Shown here: positions 25,457-34,240 of the stretch, one piece after another
How the letters are laid out: each line of letters opens with the position of its first letter
Position numbering within the stretch: position 1 is the stretch's first letter
From: Pedobacter fastidiosus
GTDB lineage: Bacteria > Bacteroidota > Bacteroidia > Sphingobacteriales > Sphingobacteriaceae
DNA: 64,000 nucleotides
Assembly (NCBI RefSeq): GCF_014306625.1
Contig: NZ_JACRYL010000008.1
Coordinates: 1 to 64,000, forward strand
Direction: 5' to 3'
Translations under genes and position numbers: made by a program
Notes under the pieces: model-generated
Told to the model about the DNA's origin: nothing
The model's database searches: none
Seen by the model: the letters and a program-made list of their open reading frames with translations, nothing else

Positions 25457-26151
25457 GAGAGTAAGTGTAAAATAGATAAATTATTTGAATTGATAAGCAA
25501 ACCATTAATGCCGACCGCGTGTGCGCCATTAACATCGGCAACAGGATTATCACCAACATGAATTACTTCTGTAAGTGCAAGTTCGGGATGTTTCCGTTTA
25601 TCGATCGTATTCAGCATAAGTTGAAAAAAATCAGGATTGGGCTTAGACATACGCACTTCATCAGAATAAAGCTGAAAATCTATAAACTGATCGATTTGTA
25701 AATGGCTTAATACTTTTCGCAATGTTTTACCTTTTATAAAGCCTGTATTACTCAAAATATTTGTTGAGCTTTTATTATCGGCCTCTTTAATTTTAGATAG
25801 AACGGGAATGCAATTGTTACAGTACAACAAAGGCATGTGATTAAGCAAAAGACTTTCCATTTCCAAATAAAGTGCTTCTAAATCCACTTCATCATAATTG
25901 AAAGAAAAATCATTTATCATAGTGATTACCATGAGATACATTTCATCGGCATCAACATTTTTACCCGTTTTTTCGTTAATGGCATTTACCATTAAATCTA
26001 CCTGACGAAAAATTACCGCAATCTCTTCTATGCTTTTTTGCTTAGCATTGTATTTCTCAAAAAAGTATCTTGTTCTTTCTTGTTTAAACGTAGGATTAGA
26101 TTTAATTAGCGTTAGCCACAAATCGAACGAATAGTGTTTGTAAAATGCCAT
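25453..26151 (-). CDS. Ter-associated HAD-superfamily protein with altered motif I
   Basis: The protein has 232 residues from ATG 26151, chosen because the HAD fold begins just after it. Motif I reads F-D10-L-W12-L-T14-L: the nucleophile Asp10 is kept, but the +2 Asp that acts as general acid in phosphatases is Trp. Later motifs are recognisable (ILSNTG near the middle, HVGDNPVADVNGA at the C-terminal acidic motif). It is translationally coupled to the phosphoribosyltransferase gene. A non-phosphatase chemistry or binding role is possible. Confidence 0.85.
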   Translation of the reverse strand: MAFYKHYSFDLWLTLIKSNPTFKQERTRYFFEKYNAKQKSIEEIAVIFRQVDLMVNAINEKTGKNVDADEMYLMVITMINDFSFNYDEVDLEALYLEMESLLLNHMPLLYCNNCIPVLSKIKEADNKSSTNILSNTGFIKGKTLRKVLSHLQIDQFIDFQLYSDEVRMSKPNPDFFQLMLNTIDKRKHPELALTEVIHVGDNPVADVNGAHAVGINGLLINSNNLSILHLLS

Positions 26152-26192
26152 TAATGGTATATTTTCCTTATTTAGTGTAAAATGAAACACTA

Positions 26193-26224
26193 ATATTACA
26201 AATTTGAGTTACAAATTGTAATAT
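26193..26224. promoter_or_regulatory. Inverted repeat before the HAD gene, possible operator
   Basis: ATATTACAA (26193-26201) and TTGTAATAT (26216-26224) form a 9-bp inverted repeat with a 14-nt spacer. It lies in the gap between terC and the HAD gene. Its place and symmetry suit a repressor site for the downstream Ter genes. No clear -7 element was found nearby. Confidence 0.4.
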
Positions 26225-26261
26225 GTGTATATAGAATTTACAATAAAAGATTTATCCAGAT

Positions 26262-27077
26262 TTAAGATTTCTCTAAAACCTCTTCAGCTTTATCGGCAAC
26301 CTGAATATCGCTTTTATGTTTTTTGGGATAGTTAAATAATAAGGAGGAAAGTACGGGTAAAATGAATATGGCAACAGTAAAAATCGAAACAAAAAGATCA
26401 GTCTTTTCGCCTTCTATTAAATGAGAAATTGGAGAATTTGGCTGAAAGTGAGTAAACAATGATGAGGTTAATTTTAAGCCTAAAACGCCAATAACAATAA
26501 AGGCAACGGTTTCTAAGAAAGTAAATTTTTCCATTAATTTAACAAAGGCTTGCGCAACAAATCGCATGGCCAAAATACCAATAAAAACCCCGATATAGAT
26601 TAGCCAAATGTGATCGGTAAAAGCCACCGCAGCGAAAACATTATCAATTGAAAATGCAAGATCCATAACCTCTACCAAAGCAACTGTTGCCCAAAATGTA
26701 CCAATTAAGCCCACTGTAGATTTATAAATCCAGCTTTTGCTTTTATCTACTTCTTCTTCCTCTGTATTATTTTTAGAATTTTTCTTTCTAAAATAATCAA
26801 AAGCAAGGTATAATAAATACAATCCACCTAATGGTTTAAGCCACCAAATCTTAACCAACCACGCTGCCAGAAATAAACAAATTCCACGAAAAACATAAGC
26901 ACCAATAATACCATATTTAAGTGCTTTATCTCTTTGATTTTTAGGTAAATCCATTACCATTGTAGCCAAAACAGCAGCATTATCGACAGAAAGAAGACTT
27001 TCAATAACGATTAAGTTTAAAATAATAAGTAGTCCGGCTTGAATATCGTCGCCTAAAATTGTGTGTAAGAAATCCAT
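26262..27077 (-). CDS. terC: TerC-family integral membrane protein
   Basis: The protein has 271 residues and about seven membrane helices. Both halves carry the TerC acidic motif: VIESLLSVDNAAVLA near the N-terminus and VEVMDLAFSIDNVFAA in the middle. TerC-family proteins are implicated in metal (Mn or Ca) handling and work with TerD-type proteins. It heads the minus-strand Ter cluster but is separated from the HAD gene by a 71-bp gap (110 bp to the chosen start) with a possible operator, so it could be a separate unit. Confidence 0.92.
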   Translation of the reverse strand: MDFLHTILGDDIQAGLLIILNLIVIESLLSVDNAAVLATMVMDLPKNQRDKALKYGIIGAYVFRGICLFLAAWLVKIWWLKPLGGLYLLYLAFDYFRKKNSKNNTEEEEVDKSKSWIYKSTVGLIGTFWATVALVEVMDLAFSIDNVFAAVAFTDHIWLIYIGVFIGILAMRFVAQAFVKLMEKFTFLETVAFIVIGVLGLKLTSSLFTHFQPNSPISHLIEGEKTDLFVSIFTVAIFILPVLSSLLFNYPKKHKSDIQVADKAEEVLEKS

Positions 27078-27315
27078 AGATCTAATAGTAAGTTCGTCAA
27101 ATTAAATTTAGTATAGCAAAGAAACAAATTATTCCCGTTCCTAAAAGTTTTGACACATATATTTTGCATAAGGAGTATCTTTTATTAGAATGGCCGATTA
27201 AAGTTCTGTTACAGATTAATATTTTTTTATTAATCGAAATGTTTAATAAATCCTAATGCAGACGTTCAACACAGCTGACCATCAATCACTTAAAGATAAA
27301 CGTAAAAATCAAACA

Positions 27316-27345
27316 TTTGAGAATCAGTTAATTATTCTATATTTG
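27316..27345 (+). promoter_or_regulatory. Promoter of the clan GH-A hydrolase gene
   Basis: TTTG (27316-27319) and TATATTTG (27338-27345) are 18 nt apart, an almost ideal Bacteroidota promoter, 48 bp before the start codon. Confidence 0.75.
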
Positions 27346-27393
27346 ATTGTCTCATCCACTATTCACATAAGTTAAAAATATTCTAAATTAATC

Positions 27394-28992
27394 ATGAAAT
27401 ATTTCGCCATCCCACTTCTATTTTTTTTCATTTTTACGGCTTGTAGAAAGAAAAATAACGATTCGAGCACGGACAATTCAAGTAACTCGACAACTGTAAC
27501 GCCAACCGGAAACGGAATTGTATCATCTTCAACTCCATTTAAAGATTTTATTGCAGTAAATGCATTTGAATGGGATGTTACGCAAGAAAGCAACCATGAA
27601 GTAATAGATGAAGCCAAAATAAACCTGTTAAAATCCTTTTCTGGAATTAGGCATTATCTTGATTGGATGAGAATTGAGCCAGCGCAAGGAAAATACACAT
27701 TTAGTCCGGGGCACAATGGGGGTTGGGATTACGATTTAATTTACCAGAAGCTGAAAGATGTGAATATAGATGTGCTTCTCGATATGAAAAATTGCCCAGA
27801 TTGGTTGGCTAATACCTATCCGGTAGGTGAACGTGATGGCGACAACGTACCTGCACCTTATGGTTTAGATCGAAGCGATCCGGCGTCATACATTATTCAG
27901 GCTAAAGCAGGTTTCCAAGTTGCAGCTAGATATGGAACCAATAAAAGTATCGACCCAACTCTTGTAACTGTAGATGCCTCTCTTCGCTGGACAGGAGATA
28001 GAGCTAATACTGTAAAAATAGGTTTGGGCTTAATTAAATATATCGAATGTGATAATGAAAGAGATAAGTGGTGGAAAGGTAAAAAAGCAGAACAAACACC
28101 AGAAGAATATGCAGCCAATATGTCGGCATTTTACGATGGCAATAAAGGCAAATTAGGCAAGAATGTGGGCGTAAAAACAGCAGATCCAAATATGGTTGTA
28201 GTCATGGGCGGGCTTGCTACTGCTGATCCTAATTTTGTTGTTAAAATGATTGACTGGTGCAAGAAAAATAGAGGTACAAAAGCAGATGGAACAGTTGATT
28301 TATGCTTTGATGTAATTAACTATCATTTATATCCAAACAATGCATTTACGAATGGCGGAAACGCAACTGTTGGCGTATCACCAGAGCTTTCGAATATTGG
28401 AAGTGTTGCTGATAAATTTATTGCAATGGCAAAAGATAATGCTAATAATGTGCCTGTTTGGATTACGGAGACGGGTTATGATGTTGGTACACAAACACCA
28501 CAGAGAGCCATTGCTATCGGAACCAAGACATCCTCAATAACTCAGGCAGATTGGAATTTGCGAACTTCTCTTTTGTATGCAAGAAAAGGCTTAAAAAGAT
28601 GTATGTTTTATATGCTGGATGATGTTGATATTAACAGCACAATCCAATACTCATCATCAGGATTTGTAAATAGTGCTGGTAGAAGACCATCTGCAGATTA
28701 TATGTTACAAACAAAAAATCTTTTAGGTAATTATTTTTATAATTCAACTTTAAGTGCTGATCCGATTGTGGATTTATATAAGCTTGATAAGAAAGAAATG
28801 TATGTATTAACAATTCCTGACCAAAAAGGTAGAACCGGAACTTACGAACTTAACTTAGGTGATTCTAAACAAGCCATTATCCATACTTTGCAACCAGGTA
28901 AAGATGTTACGTTAGACAAAACAGTTAACACAGTAAATGGCAAATTGACTGTTGAGGTATCTGAAACACCAGTATTTGTTGAGAAGCTCTAG
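27394..28992 (+). CDS. Lipoprotein glycoside hydrolase, clan GH-A type
   Basis: The protein has 532 residues with a lipobox FTAC (Cys17) and a Ser/Asn/Thr-rich linker to about residue 45. The TIM-barrel region has the two acidic residues of clan GH-A: Glu222 in CDNERDKW (acid/base) and Glu359 in VWITETGYD (nucleophile). The last ~90 residues look like a beta-sandwich. The pattern recalls GH39- or GH5-like enzymes, but I cannot assign a family. It is probably surface- or periplasm-facing. No sugar-uptake genes are adjacent. Confidence 0.78.
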   Translation: MKYFAIPLLFFFIFTACRKKNNDSSTDNSSNSTTVTPTGNGIVSSSTPFKDFIAVNAFEWDVTQESNHEVIDEAKINLLKSFSGIRHYLDWMRIEPAQGKYTFSPGHNGGWDYDLIYQKLKDVNIDVLLDMKNCPDWLANTYPVGERDGDNVPAPYGLDRSDPASYIIQAKAGFQVAARYGTNKSIDPTLVTVDASLRWTGDRANTVKIGLGLIKYIECDNERDKWWKGKKAEQTPEEYAANMSAFYDGNKGKLGKNVGVKTADPNMVVVMGGLATADPNFVVKMIDWCKKNRGTKADGTVDLCFDVINYHLYPNNAFTNGGNATVGVSPELSNIGSVADKFIAMAKDNANNVPVWITETGYDVGTQTPQRAIAIGTKTSSITQADWNLRTSLLYARKGLKRCMFYMLDDVDINSTIQYSSSGFVNSAGRRPSADYMLQTKNLLGNYFYNSTLSADPIVDLYKLDKKEMYVLTIPDQKGRTGTYELNLGDSKQAIIHTLQPGKDVTLDKTVNTVNGKLTVEVSETPVFVEKL

Positions 28993-29339
28993 CTGAAAAA
29001 ACATAAGAAGAGGCTGTCTCAAAAAGAAAAATCATTCTGTCAAAACAGAATAAAAATATTGTTTTGAAACCTGCTTTTTAACCTCTCCCTATGAAAGTTT
29101 GTGGTTTTTGGGTTGGCATTGCATCCCTCTCCTTGAGGAGAGGGAAACGAAAGACTATTTTTTGAACCATCGGAACTCTCTCTCACAGGTCATTAAATCT
29201 CTATTTTCAAGGAGAGTGACAGCAAAACACTAGCCAAAGCAAAAAATCTTAACAGGGTGAGGTAAAAATCACTCGAAAAATTTAATTTGGCAACTATTCT
29301 TGGATTTAGACTTTTGTTACATCCTGTTTTTTGGAATTT
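28993..29339. other. Intergenic region with GC-rich palindrome
   Basis: No gene is seen. The region has an exact hairpin CCCTCTCC-TTGA-GGAGAGGG (29125-29144) and, about 65 bp on, a decayed CTCTATTTTCAAGGAGAG relative. The style is like the palindromes in the repeats at 9.8-10.2 kb. Confidence 0.55.
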
Positions 29340-30356
29340 TTATTTCATTTCCAATTGATAAACAGATCCCTTCTCCCCAGCTAAAATTATAGAATTGCCT
29401 TTTGGAGACTTCTGAACAGCATTAAAACTTTTATCAGAGATGTGTTTCCAATTCTTGCCACCGTCAATAGAAATATCAGAACCTGAAGTTCCGATTGCTA
29501 CCAAAGTTTTTCCGTTGATATAAGTTATTCCCGAACGATAGCCCAAAACCGGGGTTGTTGGTTTCTGCCAAGTTTTACCTCCATCATTGGTCAACAATAT
29601 ATTATTACTGTTTTCCTTGTCTTTTACATAATTGCCACCAACAACAACTCCGTTTTTAGCATTATAAAAATCCATTGAAAAAGGCCCCGTACTATTCTCT
29701 CCTTGCCAAATTGGACATTTAAAAATCTGCCATGTTTCTCCATAATCAGGAGAATAATAAATATTAGAAACCATCCCTCCGCTGGCTATCCAAACTTTGC
29801 CACCAGGTAAGGTTTTAATTGTTGTTCCGCTTGCAGCAAAACCTGCTTCGCCATTTGCTACTGGGAATTTAAGATTACTCGAAATATCTACCCAAGTTTT
29901 GCCTGCATCAATGGTTTTTAGCAGTTGCATTTTATTGTTGATTGGATCACCAAAGATTATGCCTCTGTTTTTATCCCAAAAACTTATTCCATCTAAAAAT
30001 ATAGCGCTATCCAAATTTTTATAGGTTTCTGTCCATGTTTCTCCCCCATCAATAGTTTTTAAAATGTAACCAGGAGAACCAGCATTAACAATAATGGCTT
30101 GCTTATCATCAAAAGCTTCTAGATCTCTGAAATCTAATTTCTCATATCCCTTAGGCTTTACCCACTGCCAATTTACACCACCATTAGTTGTTTTGCCCAC
30201 AGTTCCATTGCTACCACTTACCCAGATTACCTGATCAGAAACGATGTTTAAGCCACGAATACTGGTTTTGGTATTCTCATTGAGAGCCTTAAACGAATAC
30301 GTTTGGGCAGTACAAAAAAAAGGTGCTATTAATAAGCACCAGATTAATTTTTTCAT
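29340..30356 (-). CDS. Secreted beta-propeller protein (YCF48/BNR-repeat type)
   Basis: The protein has 338 residues with a signal peptide (about 1-17, ending in TAQ). It is built from repeats containing the Asp-box-like pattern TxDGGxTW: TTNGGVNW, TIDGGETW, TIDAGKTW, SPDYGETW, TNDGGKTW and SIDGGKNW. That indicates a six- or seven-bladed propeller of the sialidase/YCF48 type. Catalytic sialidase residues are not evident, so a binding or scaffold role is likelier. It begins 9 bp after the DUF2147 gene and is probably cotranscribed with it. Confidence 0.82.
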   Translation of the reverse strand: MKKLIWCLLIAPFFCTAQTYSFKALNENTKTSIRGLNIVSDQVIWVSGSNGTVGKTTNGGVNWQWVKPKGYEKLDFRDLEAFDDKQAIIVNAGSPGYILKTIDGGETWTETYKNLDSAIFLDGISFWDKNRGIIFGDPINNKMQLLKTIDAGKTWVDISSNLKFPVANGEAGFAASGTTIKTLPGGKVWIASGGMVSNIYYSPDYGETWQIFKCPIWQGENSTGPFSMDFYNAKNGVVVGGNYVKDKENSNNILLTNDGGKTWQKPTTPVLGYRSGITYINGKTLVAIGTSGSDISIDGGKNWKHISDKSFNAVQKSPKGNSIILAGEKGSVYQLEMK

Positions 30357-30365
30357 CTAAATTGT

Positions 30366-30797
30366 TTATTTAACTCTTCTAAATGTTTCCGATCGGCCAA
30401 GAAGCGAAATTCCAACATAACCTCGAACATTTAAAACGTCGTTACCTTTTAAGGTCATGTTACAGCTATAAGTTTTACCACTTTTTGGATCATAAATAGT
30501 TCCATCAGTCCACTTACCATCCTCATAAACAAAATCTTTTAAAATTTCTAAGTTTAACAATGGTCTTTTTTGAAGATTTTCGGCAGGATTGTTAGCATCC
30601 ATTTTAGGTTTTCCGTTAAGATTTGGTTCTTTTAACCAAGCCAGTTTGCCATAGTATTTATCGCCTTTTTTATAAATTTCTATTTGTCCTTCTCCTGAAG
30701 GATTTAACCATTTACCTACAATGGCATCTTTACTTTGGGCAATTGCGTTGTAGGATATCGCAATAAATAATAGCATTAGAAATGGGAGCTTTCTCAT
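30366..30797 (-). CDS. DUF2147 domain protein, secreted
   Basis: The protein has 143 residues. A signal peptide (about 1-20, ending IAQ) precedes one DUF2147 domain beginning IVGKWLNPSGEGQIEIYKKG and ending with YVGISLLGRSETFRRV, both typical of the family. It is a small periplasmic beta-barrel-like domain of unknown function. The propeller gene follows 9 bp later. Confidence 0.9.
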   Translation of the reverse strand: MRKLPFLMLLFIAISYNAIAQSKDAIVGKWLNPSGEGQIEIYKKGDKYYGKLAWLKEPNLNGKPKMDANNPAENLQKRPLLNLEILKDFVYEDGKWTDGTIYDPKSGKTYSCNMTLKGNDVLNVRGYVGISLLGRSETFRRVK

Positions 30798-30892
30798 AAT
30801 TAATTTTTAGTTAGTGTTTAAAGATAGTAATTTGACCTTTATAACAGTAAAAAACATCAAAAATTATGAGAAAGCAAAAAAACAGCAAAAAA

Positions 30893-31273
30893 TTACTTAG
30901 CAACCAGCAATGTGGTATAATTTTTACGGTAGGCATAAGCCAAAAACAAATTTGCAAGAAGTAAAATAACCGCCATAGGCAAGTCTTTCGGACCTAAAAA
31001 AGCATGATAAAGAAAAATGTTTAGGGTAACTGGGAAAATAACCACAACTGCCAGCGGAACAAAACGACCAATTACCAGCGCAAGGCCACAAATAAGCTCG
31101 GTAGCTTTAATTAACGGAAACAAATAAACAGATGCCATTACGCCCGACATGAATGTTTTTTGATCGACCGACATTGCTGGCTCTTCCATTGGAATATGAA
31201 AGAAATAAACTACAGCTCCAAATACAAACAGAGCACCAAGAAGTAATCTAACAATAATAATTGCAATTTTCAT
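30893..31273 (-). CDS. DoxX-family membrane protein
   Basis: The protein has 126 residues and four predicted membrane helices, with the DoxX-like pattern: first helix then a loop, KATELICGLALVIGRFVPLAV in the middle and a final helix LLANLFLAYAYR. Function in this family is poorly defined. It lies at the 3' end of a run of four same-strand genes (DinB, DUF1801, VOC, DoxX). Confidence 0.82.
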   Translation of the reverse strand: MKIAIIIVRLLLGALFVFGAVVYFFHIPMEEPAMSVDQKTFMSGVMASVYLFPLIKATELICGLALVIGRFVPLAVVVIFPVTLNIFLYHAFLGPKDLPMAVILLLANLFLAYAYRKNYTTLLVAK

Positions 31274-31343
31274 AAAATCTAGTTTTGGTTAATTGGTTAG
31301 TTTAAATTTACTAAAAGCAAGGTCTATTAATAACCTTTATAAA

Positions 31344-31766
31344 TTATTTTGTTTTATAATCGTGATTTACCATCCAATGGATCCCAAATTTATCGGTAAG
31401 CATTCCAAAAAGCGCTCCCCAAAACATTTTATCAAGAGGCATTGTAGCCGTTCCACCAGCAGATAAACCATTAAAAATTTTGTGGGCTTCTTCTTCGCTC
31501 TCCGCATCTACCGAGAGCGAAATACCTGTTCCATAAGTGGCCATTGGCATTGGTGCTATAACATCCGTACCCATTAAAACATTGCCACCAATGGGTAAAG
31601 CAATGTGCATGATCTTATCTTGTTCGTCAGCCATCATTCCATCACAAGCAGGGGTATCCTTATAACGCTGTACTGTAATAAATTCGCCCCCAAATACCGA
31701 TTTGTAAAAATTAAATGCTTCCTCTGTGTTGCCATTAAAATTTAAATACGAGTTAACTGTTGCCAT
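31344..31766 (-). CDS. VOC-family protein (PhnB-like)
   Basis: The protein has 140 residues starting VNSYLNFNGNTEEAFNFYKSVFGGEF, the PhnB/3-demethylubiquinone methyltransferase-like glyoxalase pattern, and ending KFGIHWMVNHD. VOC proteins pair two beta-alpha-beta-beta-beta units around a metal; the activity here is unknown. Common in Bacteroidota next to DoxX, DinB and DUF1801 genes, as here. Confidence 0.9.
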   Translation of the reverse strand: MATVNSYLNFNGNTEEAFNFYKSVFGGEFITVQRYKDTPACDGMMADEQDKIMHIALPIGGNVLMGTDVIAPMPMATYGTGISLSVDAESEEEAHKIFNGLSAGGTATMPLDKMFWGALFGMLTDKFGIHWMVNHDYKTK

Positions 31767-31813
31767 GTTTTTGTTTTTTGTGCCCTAGAGCAATTAATTA
31801 TTATTTGTTTTGT

Positions 31814-32188
31814 TTATAGTTTAATCCAATCATTTACAAAATCTTTGAGCTGGCTGGTTTTATTATGAATATCTATTAAACTGTAAAACCTAGCTTCTCT
31901 CCTATCTTTCCATTTACCTTGTAACAATCCTTCGCTTTCGATTATATTTCCATCATAAAAAATAAAAATGATTTGTACGTATCCCTTTGCACGAAGATTA
32001 AATGCTGCAAAATCTTTTACAAAATAAAAGCTTGGCGAATTCCACTTTATTCTTTCTTCGAGCTGATCATTAGCACTCAGAATTATAGACCTTAATAATT
32101 CCACTTCGGCTTTAAAAGGATGATCTAGATTTTCTAAATAAACATCTACCTCTTCTTTTCCTAATAATTGAGTTTGCTTGAATTTCAT
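31814..32188 (-). CDS. DUF1801 domain protein
   Basis: The protein has 124 residues with the DUF1801 pattern: EVELLRSIILSANDQLEERIKWNSPSFY followed by FAAFNLRAKGYVQIIF. The function of the domain is not established. It lies 47 bp after the DinB gene and 47 bp before the VOC gene on the same strand. Confidence 0.87.
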   Translation of the reverse strand: MKFKQTQLLGKEEVDVYLENLDHPFKAEVELLRSIILSANDQLEERIKWNSPSFYFVKDFAAFNLRAKGYVQIIFIFYDGNIIESEGLLQGKWKDRREARFYSLIDIHNKTSQLKDFVNDWIKL

Positions 32189-32235
32189 TTTTACAATTAG
32201 GCTAACTCTAACTTACTATAAATATTTATGAATAG

Positions 32236-32730
32236 TTACATATAATTCATACCTGAATAACCCAATAGTCTCCTCCATAATGCAATTTGGCCAATACAGT
32301 TTGCATCCCGATAGGTGCTGAAAGATATCATTTCGAATAAAGTAATCTCCATTCCCGGCACTTTATAAGCTTCATCTAATTTCTCTTCTGTAGCATTAAT
32401 TAAAACTTCGTGTAGCATTGGCGAAATTTTATTCCAATCTTTTTTTAACCTATTAAGAGTTGGGTAATTTGCATCATCAATGATTCCTCTATTATCTTTA
32501 AAAAGTTCATCAGTTACAGAATTAAGTTCAATTCCAAAAGATTTGGCTAAATAGTATCGCCCATAAACCATACTTCCAGTAATCCAAGCGATATGATTAG
32601 CTTTGGTATCGAGTCTTTTTTGTGCATCTTCCTCATTTATGCCATTTAACGCTCTAATTAAAAAATCTGTGTGCATTTCGAATAAAATCAAAATGCCATA
32701 TAGTCGACTACTTACTGGATTCGTTTTCAT
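32236..32730 (-). CDS. DinB-family protein
   Basis: The protein has 164 residues, mostly helical, with a DinB-like four-helix layout. His46 lies in KANHIAWITGSMVYGRYYLA, a position that often binds metal in this family; the last metal-binding His near the C-terminus (usually HxxxH) is not clear (GQIALWRR instead). It is the first gene of a small same-strand group and is divergent from the GlxA-type regulator. Confidence 0.75.
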   Translation of the reverse strand: MKTNPVSSRLYGILILFEMHTDFLIRALNGINEEDAQKRLDTKANHIAWITGSMVYGRYYLAKSFGIELNSVTDELFKDNRGIIDDANYPTLNRLKKDWNKISPMLHEVLINATEEKLDEAYKVPGMEITLFEMISFSTYRDANCIGQIALWRRLLGYSGMNYM

Positions 32731-32860
32731 ATCTAAGAATTAAGATTAACATCAGTAAAGTTAAATCATCTGGATGCTAACTATCCTTGCCTTAAAAGTC
32801 AATATTGGGGGGGCATTTAAGACAATTTTTATATATTTAGAATAATAAAAAATCTAGCCA

Positions 32861-33823
32861 ATGATCAAAGTAGGTATTTTACTCACTCAACATTATAAAT
32901 TATTAAGCGTTGCAGCCATCCTGGATGTTTTTGGAACTGCAAACAAATTCCATCAAGAAATGGGAAAGGAACCACCCTATGAAATTAATCTCTTAAATAA
33001 TGATGATCAAACAGATGGTTTTTTCGATGCTTATAAAGCTGAGTCTATTGCCAAAAATGAAAAATACAACTTAATTGTAATTCCTGCTTTTACAACTGAA
33101 AACATACAACATTCGATTAAAATTAATGCTGCGTTTATTCCTTGGCTTTGTAAGCAATATCAAGCAGATGCAGAAATAGCAACAGTTTGTACGGGCGCAT
33201 TTTTACTCGGCGCAACGGGCTTGCTAGATGGTAAGGTAGCAACAACCCATGTAGATGCTTGTTCTGCCTTTTCGAAAGCTTTTCCGGCAGTAAAACTTAA
33301 GGGCGATAAAACGGTTACGCAAGATGGAAGATTATATACAAGTGGAGGGGCAACTTCTTCATTCCACTTGTTGCTACATTTACTACAAAATCATTGCGGA
33401 AAAGAAATTGCAATAAAGACTGCTAAAATATTTGCCATTGATATGGACAGACAAAATCAATCTTATTTCAGTTCTTTCCAACCATCCAGGCATCATAATG
33501 ATAATTTAGTAGCGTCCGCTCAAGAAAAAATTGAAAGTAATTATCAAGATGTTTCCACAATTGAAGAAATGATTAAGGACATTCCATCAAGTAGGCGAAA
33601 TATTGTTAGGAGATTTAAACAAGTGATTGGAATAACACCGATAGAGTACCTACAGCAAACACGGATTGAAGCCGCTAAAAAACTACTGGAAGAAACTGCG
33701 CAACAAATGACAGAAGTAATCTATAACTCTGGCTACAACGACCCAAAAGCATTTAGAAAGGTTTTCCGTAAAGCTGTGGGAATGACACCATCAGAATACC
33801 GAGATAAATTCCAGGCGAGATAG
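32861..33823 (+). CDS. GlxA-family transcriptional regulator (DJ-1/PfpI plus AraC domain)
   Basis: The protein has 320 residues. The N-terminal DJ-1/PfpI-like domain (about 1-185) has the nucleophile-elbow Cys110 in ATVCTGAFLLG. The C-terminal AraC DNA-binding domain (about 215-318) ends in the signature YNSGYNDPKAFRKVFRKAVGMTPSEYR. It is divergent from the DinB-DUF1801-VOC-DoxX group with 130 bp between, a usual place for a regulator of its neighbours. The ligand is unknown. Confidence 0.92.
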   Translation: MIKVGILLTQHYKLLSVAAILDVFGTANKFHQEMGKEPPYEINLLNNDDQTDGFFDAYKAESIAKNEKYNLIVIPAFTTENIQHSIKINAAFIPWLCKQYQADAEIATVCTGAFLLGATGLLDGKVATTHVDACSAFSKAFPAVKLKGDKTVTQDGRLYTSGGATSSFHLLLHLLQNHCGKEIAIKTAKIFAIDMDRQNQSYFSSFQPSRHHNDNLVASAQEKIESNYQDVSTIEEMIKDIPSSRRNIVRRFKQVIGITPIEYLQQTRIEAAKKLLEETAQQMTEVIYNSGYNDPKAFRKVFRKAVGMTPSEYRDKFQAR

Positions 33824-34073
33824 TAATTTATGTTGTATTAGAACATATTTAAAAGCAGTAAACGTACTACTAACTCACTCTATATGAATGAACTTCAACC
33901 CTGTCTTTGTTAAAATACTTTAAATTTAAATATCCAAAGACTTAGTAAAAAGGAATTTTATTTTATCAAAAACTTATCCATTAATGTTAGTAACATTTTG
34001 GAAATAAATGCGTTATTCCTTTAAATTTATGATAACTTAACGTTAAAATAACACTAACCAAATCACGTTTCAT

Positions 34074-34184
34074 ATGAGCACATTCCTATTAGCCGTTCTA
34101 ATATTTTACGCATTCTCATTTGCCATCATTACTTATTGCTATTATTCTGCTGAGCAGATTCCTAGGTACTACGACGAATTTTAA
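34074..34184 (+). CDS. Possible 36-residue single-helix membrane peptide
   Basis: This open frame starts at ATG 34074. Residues 3-24 are strongly hydrophobic (LLAVLIFYAFSFAIITYCYY), followed by a short polar tail SAEQIPRYYDEF. The composition is typical of small membrane proteins and unlike chance intergenic translation, but no promoter, homologue or terminator is recognised. The surrounding 33824-34240 region has no other gene. Confidence 0.4.
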   Translation: MSTFLLAVLIFYAFSFAIITYCYYSAEQIPRYYDEF

Positions 34185-34240
34185 TTCAATTGATCTTTTA
34201 TGAATAGATTTCTGCTGCTATTCCTGAATCTTTCTTATTG

